From the NCBI GenBank assembly GCA_022562055.1, contig JADFQA010000027.1:1-45694 (forward strand): a stretch of 45,694 nucleotides of DNA. The letters run 5' to 3'. Origin of the DNA: Acidobacteriota bacterium (GTDB lineage Bacteria > Actinomycetota > Acidimicrobiia > Spongiisociales > UBA5794). The number at the start of each line of letters is the position of its first letter. The first letter of the stretch is position 1. A program made the position numbers and the translations under genes. Shown one piece after another: positions 37,879 to 45,694 of this stretch. The notes under the pieces were generated by a model, which did not search any database, was not told the DNA's origin, and saw nothing but the letters and a program-made list of their open reading frames with translations.

Positions 37879-37912
37879 AAAGGGAGGGCGCACCCTCGTG
37901 CGCCCTCCCTTT
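37879..37912 (-). terminator. Strong stem-loop between binding-protein and permease genes
   Basis: AAAGGGAGGGCGCAC pairs perfectly with GTGCGCCCTCCCTTT (15 bp) around a 4-base loop, 20 bases after the binding-protein stop on the minus strand; CGTTTGGCTGTTTTG follows. It should stop most transcripts or protect the upstream message, letting the binding protein outnumber the permeases. Confidence 0.85.
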
Positions 37913-37932
37913 GAGATTCAACTTGGAGTTGA

Positions 37933-39021
37933 TTAACGCGCTGGTGGAGCGTAAATCAGCCCGCCTTCGTTGAAGCGTGCGTTGAAGGTGCCCTCGCGGA
38001 ACAACCCAATTGAGTTGAGGTTCTGGTTGTACACCTCTTCGTAGTTACCGACCTGCTTGATGACCTGGAAGAAGGCGTCTGCGGCCAGACCCATTGCGGT
38101 CTGAAGCTCACCCTCTTGGCCGAACAGGCGTCCGATCTCTGGTCCGTGGTCGCCGTCGACGTTCGCCGAGGTCACGCCGTTCTCATCAGCAATGATCATC
38201 GCATAGACGGTCCAGTTGATGATGTCGCCCCACTGATCGTCACCCTGACGGTAAACAGGACCAAGTGGCTCTTTCGAGATTGGCTTCTCTGGGAAGATCA
38301 CCCAGTTGTCGCCACCTTTGTCATTGGTTGCCTTGTGACCGACAAGCCCCGAACCGTCTGTTGTGACGAGGTCACAAGTGCCGGCGATGAACTTCTCAAT
38401 GGCCTCAGGGAACACCTCAACCGTTTCGAGCACAATCGATGCACCGGCGATGTTCGCCCACTCAGTGATGTTCTTCTCAGTGGTGGTACCAGCGTTGGTA
38501 CACAGGATTGCGCCATCAACGTCGGCAGCGCCTGAAGTTGTGGTGAATCGGCTGGCAAGACCCATGAGCTGCTGACCGTCGTAGAACGTGGTCGGAGCAA
38601 AGTTCATACCAATGTCCGTGTCGCGAGACTGCGTCCATGTGGTATTACGGATCAGGACGTCAATTTCGTTGTTCTTCAGAGCTTCGAAACGCTCTTTGGA
38701 TGTCAACGAACGGAACTCGACAGCGCTGGCATCACCAAGAACGGCAGCAGCAACGGCGCGACAGAAATCGGCATCAAAGCCGGTCATCGAACCATCAGGC
38801 TGCAACTCGGAGAAACCAACAGCGGTTCCACCGACACCACAGATCAACGTGCCACGAGCTTGCACTGCGGCGAGCGTCGTACCAGCGGTGACCTGAGCTG
38901 CCGGAACGGCTGTTGTGTCAGGTGCCGACGTGGTTGTGGTGTCATCGGCATCGCCACCGCCACCGCATGCTGCGGCGACAAGGGCGAACACAGCGACAAG
39001 AATAATTAGGCGCTTTTTCAT
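37933..39021 (-). CDS. Amino acid ABC substrate-binding lipoprotein (AapJ-like)
   Basis: A 362-residue class III-type solute-binding protein. The lipoprotein signal MKKRLIILVAVFALVAAAC is followed by a Thr/Asp/Ala-rich linker (DDTTTTSAPDTTAVPA). The fold is that of the polar amino-acid binding family: RGTLICGVGGTAVGFSEL, TGFDADFCRAVAAAVLG, VLIRNTTWTQSRDTDIGMNF (the AapJ-specific segment). The ligand is probably a polar amino acid such as glutamate, glutamine or aspartate, but this is an inference. The start has AGAGAGGG upstream, partly inside a small palindrome. It heads the operon that runs down to 33523. Confidence 0.95.
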   Translation of the reverse strand: MKKRLIILVAVFALVAAACGGGGDADDTTTTSAPDTTAVPAAQVTAGTTLAAVQARGTLICGVGGTAVGFSELQPDGSMTGFDADFCRAVAAAVLGDASAVEFRSLTSKERFEALKNNEIDVLIRNTTWTQSRDTDIGMNFAPTTFYDGQQLMGLASRFTTTSGAADVDGAILCTNAGTTTEKNITEWANIAGASIVLETVEVFPEAIEKFIAGTCDLVTTDGSGLVGHKATNDKGGDNWVIFPEKPISKEPLGPVYRQGDDQWGDIINWTVYAMIIADENGVTSANVDGDHGPEIGRLFGQEGELQTAMGLAADAFFQVIKQVGNYEEVYNQNLNSIGLFREGTFNARFNEGGLIYAPPAR

Positions 39022-40853
<1,832 letters not shown>

Positions 40854-40859
40854 GTCCCA

Positions 40860-42110
40860 GTGAACGTGATGTTGATCGGCGGCGGCGGACGAGAACACGC
40901 CATCGGCTGGAAAATTCGCCAGTCGCCGCTCCTCAAAAACCTCTTGAGCGTCCCAGGAAACCCCGGACTTGCTCAGCTCGGATCGGTGTATCCCGACCTC
41001 GATCCGACAGATGTTGAAGCCGTGTGCGACCTCGCGGTGGCAAACGCCATCGACCTCGTAATCATTGGACCGGAAGCACCGCTCGCCGCGGGACTCGTCG
41101 ACGCGCTCAATGCCGTGGGAGTGCGCGCCTTCGGACCGACCAAGGCGGGTGCCCGGCTCGAATCGTCCAAAGCATTCTCCAAGGACGTCATGCGCCGCGC
41201 CGGCGTACCAACCGCGAAATCTGCAACATTCACAGACGCAGACGAAGCCGCTGAATATCTGGCCAATTCAGAACCTCCTTACGTCGTCAAGGCGGACGGT
41301 CTCGCTGCCGGCAAAGGCGTTCTTGTCACTGAAGGTTTGCTGGCAGCACAGGGGTGGGCACGAAGCTGCATCGCCGGCCACTTTGGTCCCGCCGGAGAGG
41401 TCGTTGTTATTGAGGAGTTTCTCGAGGGCCGCGAGATTTCGATTTTCATGCTGTGTGATGGCAAAACCGCGATCGGGCTAGAGCCGGCACGCGACTACAA
41501 ACGACTCCTCAACGGTGCATACGGGCCGAACACCGGTGGCATGGGCAGCTACTCCCCCGCCAGGGACCTCCCAGCGAATCTTGTCGCAACCACGATTGCT
41601 GAGATCGTCCTTCCTGTGCTCCGAGTGCTCGCCGACGACGGCATCGTCTACAAGGGTTTCCTTTATGTCGGCCTGATGCTGACGGCAGATGGGCCAAAGG
41701 TTGTTGAGTTCAATTGCCGTCTCGGCGATCCTGAGACACAGGTTGTCCTCCCTAGGCTCGAAGATGACTTTCTCCAACTGGTCAGCGACGCCGTCGACGG
41801 GAATCTGCCGACAGACAGCCTTACGTGGAGCGCCGATGCACATGTCAACGTCGTCCTCGCTTCACCGGGCTACCCGGACAACGTTGAGACCGGGCATCTT
41901 ATAACCGGGGTCGACGACCTCGAAGGTTCCCTGGTTTTTCACGCCGGCACATCGCTCACCCCACGCGGTTTGGTCACGGCCGGGGGCCGAGTCCTCCACA
42001 TCGTCGGGAGCGGACCGAACGTTGACGAGGCTCGTGCCAATGCGTATACCAGCGCCGAACTCGTATCCTTTAGCGGCAAGCAGAACCGCACAGACATCGC
42101 CACGAATTGA
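40860..42110 (+). CDS. purD: Phosphoribosylamine-glycine ligase
   Basis: A 416-residue ATP-grasp enzyme making glycinamide ribonucleotide. Recognised segments are MLIGGGGREHAIGWKI, LVIIGPEAPLAAGLVDAL, YVVKADGLAAGKGV, RDYKRLLNGAYGPNTGGMGSYSP and VVEFNCRLGDPETQVVLPRLEDD. The GTG at 40860 is used; ATG 40869 is also possible. Seven bases separate it from purA. Glycine for this reaction links loosely to gcvP earlier in the window. Confidence 0.97.
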   Translation: MNVMLIGGGGREHAIGWKIRQSPLLKNLLSVPGNPGLAQLGSVYPDLDPTDVEAVCDLAVANAIDLVIIGPEAPLAAGLVDALNAVGVRAFGPTKAGARLESSKAFSKDVMRRAGVPTAKSATFTDADEAAEYLANSEPPYVVKADGLAAGKGVLVTEGLLAAQGWARSCIAGHFGPAGEVVVIEEFLEGREISIFMLCDGKTAIGLEPARDYKRLLNGAYGPNTGGMGSYSPARDLPANLVATTIAEIVLPVLRVLADDGIVYKGFLYVGLMLTADGPKVVEFNCRLGDPETQVVLPRLEDDFLQLVSDAVDGNLPTDSLTWSADAHVNVVLASPGYPDNVETGHLITGVDDLEGSLVFHAGTSLTPRGLVTAGGRVLHIVGSGPNVDEARANAYTSAELVSFSGKQNRTDIATN

Positions 42111-42159
42111 ACTTACGGCCGCGCCACTTGCAGATGCGGCTCGACATAATGGGAGAAAA

Positions 42160-42606
42160 ATGAAGGTCGCCATCCTGATGGGCTCAGACAAAGACAGGCG
42201 GATCATGGAACCTGCCAGCACCGTACTTGATGAACTCGGCGTGCCACACGAGGTCTATGTGATGTCCGCCCATCGAAATCCAGAACAGGTGAACACATTC
42301 GCCACGCAGGCCCGCGGCGCGGGATACGCGGCGATCATCTGCGGCGCCGGCAAAGCCGCCCACCTTGCTGGCGCGGTTGCCGCAAAGACAACGATTCCCG
42401 TTATCGGAGTCCCCATCGCAGCAGGGGCGTTGCAGGGCATCGACGCGCTGTATTCGACCGTCCAGATGCCGACAGGAATACCGGTAGCCACGGTCGCAAT
42501 CGACTCGGCTGCAAACGCGGCGTATCTTGCCGCAGCCATCATCTCAATTCACGACGACGAAATCGCAGAAAGACTTTTCGAATACAGAGAAAGCTGGAAT
42601 TCATGA
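42160..42606 (+). CDS. purE: N5-carboxyaminoimidazole ribonucleotide mutase
   Basis: A 148-residue class I PurE that shifts the carboxylate of N5-CAIR to CAIR. The motifs ILMGSDKDRRIM, VMSAHRNPEQV, IICGAGKAAHLAGAVAAKTTIPVIGVP and LYSTVQMPTGIPVATVAID are typical. The ATG at 42160 follows GGGAGAAAA. Some 50 bases separate it from purD. purK, its usual partner, is not adjacent. The stop overlaps the purB start (ATGA). Confidence 0.96.
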   Translation: MKVAILMGSDKDRRIMEPASTVLDELGVPHEVYVMSAHRNPEQVNTFATQARGAGYAAIICGAGKAAHLAGAVAAKTTIPVIGVPIAAGALQGIDALYSTVQMPTGIPVATVAIDSAANAAYLAAAIISIHDDEIAERLFEYRESWNS

Positions 42607-43901
42607 TCGAGCGTTACACCCGCCCCGAGATGGCAGCGATCTGGTCAGAAGAACGCAAGCTTGCTGTGTGGAAAGAGGTCGAGACGCTTGTCGTTGAAGC
42701 GTGGGTGGAGGAAGGGGTGGCACCTGCCGAAGCGGCAGAAGCTGTCCGTCGCGCTCCCGAGGTTGACCCTGTGGAGTGGAAGGAACGCGAGTGGGTGACC
42801 CACCACGACGTCGCGGCGTTCATCGACCTCCTCTCGGAGTCGACAGAGACGGGTGCCGAGTGGATTCACTACGGCCTTACCTCGTCGGACATCCTCGATA
42901 CCGCGCAGGGTGTAACAATGAAGGCTGCAGCCGAACTCCTACTGGGCAAGATTCGAGAATTGTTCGACGTTGTCAGCGAACGGGCTGTCGAGCATCGTGA
43001 CACGCTGATGGTCGGCCGCACGCATGGAGTCTGGGCGGAACCGACATCGTTTGGACTCAAGCTGGCGAACTGGGCCTTCGAGATCCAGCGTGGTTATGAC
43101 CGGCTCAGCCGAGCTAGGGACACGGTTGCTGTCGGCAAAATCTCTGGGGCTGTCGGTACCTATGCGCATACCCCACCGAACATTGAAGCGTACGTCTGCG
43201 ACAAGCTCGGAATCGGCATCGAACCGGCGTCGACGCAGATTACGCACCGTGACCGACACGCCGAGTTCGTCACGACGATGGCAATCATCGCCGCAGGTAT
43301 CGAGCGATTCGCAACCGAGATACGACACTTGCAACGTTCCGAAGTATCCGAGGTACGCGAGGCTTTCCACCCCGGCCAGAAGGGTTCTTCGGCCATGCCT
43401 CACAAACGTAATCCGATCGGATCGGAGAACGCATCTGGAATGGCGCGACTGTTGCGGGGCAACGCTGTTGCGGCGATGGAGAACATCGCGTTGTGGCATG
43501 AGCGCGACATCTCGCATTCGGCTGTCGAGCGCGTGATCCTCCCGGACACCTGTCTTGTGCTGGACTACACGCTGGCGAGGATGACCGCGATCATCGAGAA
43601 TCTTATGATCGATACCGACCGCATGCTTTCGAATCTCGAAAACACTCGAGGCCTCGTATTCTCCCAAGCGGTGTTCCTCGCGCTCATCGAGCACGGTTCT
43701 ACCCGAGATGACGCGTACCGCATAGTGCAACGCAACGCCATGATCGCCTGGGACACCGGTACCCAGCTCAAGGACGCATTGTTAGAGGACGACCGGGTGG
43801 AATTGGACGCAGAAATCATCGAATCATGCTTTACGGCTGAACGTTTTCTCCGCAACACCGGAATTGTGTTTGACCGACTAGCCGCGGTCGAGTTGTCATA
43901 G
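42603..43901 (+). CDS. purB: Adenylosuccinate lyase
   Basis: A 432-residue member of the fumarase/aspartase superfamily. It cleaves SAICAR and adenylosuccinate, releasing fumarate, so it acts in both the IMP and AMP branches. The signature GSSAMPHKRNPIGSENASG is present, with HYGLTSSDILDT, MVGRTHGVWAEPTSFG and RDISHSAVERVILPD. Translation is coupled to purE by a four-base overlap. It is the last gene of the purine cluster. Confidence 0.97.
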   Translation: MIERYTRPEMAAIWSEERKLAVWKEVETLVVEAWVEEGVAPAEAAEAVRRAPEVDPVEWKEREWVTHHDVAAFIDLLSESTETGAEWIHYGLTSSDILDTAQGVTMKAAAELLLGKIRELFDVVSERAVEHRDTLMVGRTHGVWAEPTSFGLKLANWAFEIQRGYDRLSRARDTVAVGKISGAVGTYAHTPPNIEAYVCDKLGIGIEPASTQITHRDRHAEFVTTMAIIAAGIERFATEIRHLQRSEVSEVREAFHPGQKGSSAMPHKRNPIGSENASGMARLLRGNAVAAMENIALWHERDISHSAVERVILPDTCLVLDYTLARMTAIIENLMIDTDRMLSNLENTRGLVFSQAVFLALIEHGSTRDDAYRIVQRNAMIAWDTGTQLKDALLEDDRVELDAEIIESCFTAERFLRNTGIVFDRLAAVELS

Positions 43902-43935
43902 AAACATTACCGAGCGTTATCGAGAGTTGGTGGAA

Positions 43936-44358
43936 TCAGCCGGACTGGTTCTGCATGTGATGAGCCAGATCGTGCATACGCGATTCGAGAAACACTCGTA
44001 TCTGATCGCCGATTCCGCAGTCGTCCATGGCTGCGTGCATGCATGAAAGCCACATCTCCACTTCGGCAGACCCGATTGCAAAGGGTGCATGACGCATACG
44101 CATCCGAGGGTGGCCGTACGCTTCGATGTACAGGTTTGGTCCCCCAAGCCATCCGCTCAGGTACTTAAACAGTTTGCCGACAGACACCGAGAGGTCGCGT
44201 GGCAGCATCGCCCGAATGATCGGGGCTTCCTCATGTATGCGCTTGTAAAACGACTCACACAACCTGCGGACACTGTCCTCGCCGCCAATTTCGAGGTAAG
44301 GGGTGTCAGCATCGCCCCACGGATGACGCGTTGTTGGCTCGCTCAGCGGTTGATCCAT
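43936..44358 (-). CDS. glbO: Group II truncated haemoglobin (GlbO-like)
   Basis: A 140-residue group II 2-on-2 globin. The GlbO signature YGHPRMRMRHAPFAIG with proximal His90 is exact; LCESFYKRI carries Phe37/Tyr38, and LSGWLGGPNLY and the Trp of EVEMWLSCM are also typical of the group. Members bind O2 or protect against peroxide and reactive nitrogen species; the precise job here is unknown. The N-terminal 16 residues are an extension over the shortest members. It is convergent with purB, 34 bases away. Confidence 0.94.
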   Translation of the reverse strand: MDQPLSEPTTRHPWGDADTPYLEIGGEDSVRRLCESFYKRIHEEAPIIRAMLPRDLSVSVGKLFKYLSGWLGGPNLYIEAYGHPRMRMRHAPFAIGSAEVEMWLSCMHAAMDDCGIGDQIRVFLESRMHDLAHHMQNQSG

Positions 44359-44486
44359 GAATCAATGTTACGCGAGTGACAATGGCCCGATCCCGCTCGG
44401 GTGCTGAGGTCGCGTACCAGCCCGCAGTGCACGTGTGAGAATCGGCTGCACTCGCTGCTAGCCTCCGCGCTTCGCAAGGGAGATGT

Positions 44487-45185
44487 GTGGTGAAGACGAG
44501 TGACAGTCCGCTCATTAGGCGGGCGGCGACAGATATGATCCCCCTGCTCATTGGTGCCCTCCCGTTTGGCATCCTATTGGGCATTACGATCGTTGAAGCT
44601 GAGCCGGTGAACAATGTGGTTGGCTGGCTGGGCAGCGTGATGATCTTTGCTGGCGCTGCACAAATAGCGATGACCAGCTTGCTCGGATCCGGAGGGTCGC
44701 TGTTGATTGTGATCGTCACGGGCCTCGTGATTAATGCGCGACACATGATGTACTCGGCTGCCCTTGTCGACCGGTTTCGCAGTCAACCCCGATGGTTTCG
44801 ATTCTTGGCGCCGTACTGGTTGATAGATCATGTATTTGCATTGATCGATACCCGCATTGACGACGAAATGTCGGACAGAGACTTCCGGGTCTACTGGCTG
44901 ACGATCGCCTTGACGTTCTACAGTTTTTGGCACGTGTTCGTCACCGCAGGGATGCTGCTGGGTCCGACGATCCCGCCGACGTGGCCCGTCGAATTCGCGG
45001 TTCCGGCGATGTTCGTAGCGATCGTGGTGCCTGCGATCAAGGACCGGCCAGCCGCAGTTGCGGCAGTCGTGGGGGCTCTTATCGGAGCCACAGCATCGAC
45101 ACTCCCGCTTGGTCTCGGCCTGATCGTGGGTGGGGCTGTCGGCATGGTTGCGGGTACGGTTGCGGATCGGCGAACCTATGCATGA
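44487..45185 (+). CDS. azlC: AzlC family branched-chain amino acid exporter subunit
   Basis: A 232-residue membrane protein of the AzlC (BrnF, YgaZ) family. The early segment DMIPLLIGALPFGILLGITI, then MIFAGAAQIAMTSLLGSG and INARHMMYSAAL are diagnostic; about six or seven membrane segments follow. With AzlD it exports branched-chain amino acids or methionine in studied cases. GTG start with GGGAGAT upstream. It overlaps azlD by eight bases. The opposite activity, import, is encoded in the liv-like operon of this window. Confidence 0.94.
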   Translation: MVKTSDSPLIRRAATDMIPLLIGALPFGILLGITIVEAEPVNNVVGWLGSVMIFAGAAQIAMTSLLGSGGSLLIVIVTGLVINARHMMYSAALVDRFRSQPRWFRFLAPYWLIDHVFALIDTRIDDEMSDRDFRVYWLTIALTFYSFWHVFVTAGMLLGPTIPPTWPVEFAVPAMFVAIVVPAIKDRPAAVAAVVGALIGATASTLPLGLGLIVGGAVGMVAGTVADRRTYA

Positions 45186-45483
45186 ACTCTTTGCGTACGC
45201 AGTCGTAGGTGCAGGGACCTACGTCATGAGATCAGGATTTATCCTTGCCGGTGCGGGCGCTGAATTGCCACCCGCCTTCAAGAGAACCCTCCGGTTTGTT
45301 GGACCTGCCGTCTTGTCCTCACTAGTCGCGGTCGATGTGGCCAACGGAGAAGGTATCTCGGCGTTCCTTTCAGGCCGCCCCGAGACGTTTGGCATTCTTG
45401 TCGCGGTCGCTGTTGCATGGTGGAAGAGCAACGTCATCCTTACCATCGCGGCGGGCGTTGCGGTGGTCTGGGTTCTTCAGTAG
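45178..45483 (+). CDS. azlD: AzlD family branched-chain amino acid exporter subunit
   Basis: A 101-residue membrane protein, the small AzlD (BrnE, YgaH) subunit: GAGTYVMRSGFILAG, RFVGPAVLSSLVAVDV and FGILVAVAVAWWKSNVILTI form four hydrophobic segments. The ATG at 45178 lies inside the end of azlC, indicating coupled translation and a 1:1 complex. Confidence 0.93.
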   Translation: MHELFAYAVVGAGTYVMRSGFILAGAGAELPPAFKRTLRFVGPAVLSSLVAVDVANGEGISAFLSGRPETFGILVAVAVAWWKSNVILTIAAGVAVVWVLQ

Positions 45484-45594
45484 TTCACCCCGTAGCTGTC
45501 GAGGCGACTGCTAGGGCTTTCCGTGATTCGAGCGAAGACCACCAACCCGTCTAAATCTGAAGGCTGTGACTAGACACCCCAGGCGCGGATCTTG

Positions 45595-45694
45595 TCAAGC
45601 TGCTTTTGTGGTGACGGCTGGTTGGCGGTGTGCCCAGGCTGTGTCTTCGTTGTAGATGGTGCCGTGTTGGAGGCATCCGTGGAGTATTCCGACG
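45595..45694 (-). CDS. IS110-family transposase, C-terminal fragment at the window edge
   Basis: The minus strand encodes GILHGCLQHGTIYNEDTAWA followed by HRQPAVTTKAA and a TGA stop (complement 45595-45597). Short sequences of the type xGxLHxCLxxxxxYxExxAW end many IS110/IS116/IS902-type transposases. Only the last 32 residues are inside the window, so completeness, copy number and activity are unknown. About 110 bases separate it from azlD, probably including one end of the insertion sequence. Confidence 0.7.
   Translation of the reverse strand, partial: VGILHGCLQHGTIYNEDTAWAHRQPAVTTKAA

Overview
The window comes from a moderately GC-rich bacterium, most likely an actinobacterium and perhaps one of the Acidimicrobiia-like lineages. 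The best evidence is the dnaK-grpE-dnaJ-hspR order with a MerR-type HspR repressor. Group II (GlbO-type) haemoglobin, frequent GTG starts and lipoprotein substrate-binding proteins with an AAC lipobox agree with this. The exact lineage is inference. The left edge cuts a thiolase gene and the right edge cuts an IS110-type transposase.

Layout, left to right. (1) 1-3039: beta-oxidation pair fadI (partial) and fadJ. (2) 3183-7532: a membrane-protein gene broken by three in-frame stops, an amidase, and a translationally coupled PAS histidine kinase with two frameshifts. (3) 7554-10622 (minus): gcvP behind a tandem glycine riboswitch. (4) 10733-15439: a membrane-anchored helix-hairpin-helix protein, divergent from the heat-shock operon. 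(5) 15556-21305: a complete branched-chain amino-acid-type ABC importer. (6) 21330-23276: an unknown protein, an amidinotransferase-fold enzyme with an ArgZ-like active-site layout, and a DUF427 protein. (7) 23382-26232: a possible mscL remnant, a short tandem repeat, and clpB, whose natural start appears to be ATC. (8) 26305-28480: a PadR - HAAS-like - NfeD - SPFH/stomatin cluster with a promoter/operator overlapping an inverted repeat. (9) 28548-33449: a frameshifted M1-like membrane peptidase, a perfect 22-bp inverted repeat touching its start codon, lgt, an M20 peptidase and a frameshifted YbaK. (10) 33523-39021 (minus): a polar amino-acid ABC importer with very large permeases. (11) 39582-43901: purA-purD-purE-purB. 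(12) 43936-45694: truncated haemoglobin, AzlC/AzlD exporter and the IS110 tail.

Common themes. Both importers consist of a lipoprotein gene, a strong intercistronic hairpin, then the permeases, which suggests that binding protein is made in excess. Three of the four permeases carry unusually long extra membrane regions. Lgt, encoded between the two importers, is the enzyme that would lipidate both binding proteins. The dnaK operon and clpB form one chaperone system.

All the broken genes (3183-4142, 5748-7532, 28548-30654, 32971-33449 and probably 26690-27030) are accessory, while long housekeeping genes are intact. This looks more like selective gene decay than random sequencing error, although two of the breaks lie in homopolymers and need read-level checking. 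The most promising candidates for new biology are the PadR/HAAS/NfeD/SPFH cluster, the ATC start of clpB, the enlarged permeases, and the 22-bp inverted repeat at 30654-30711.
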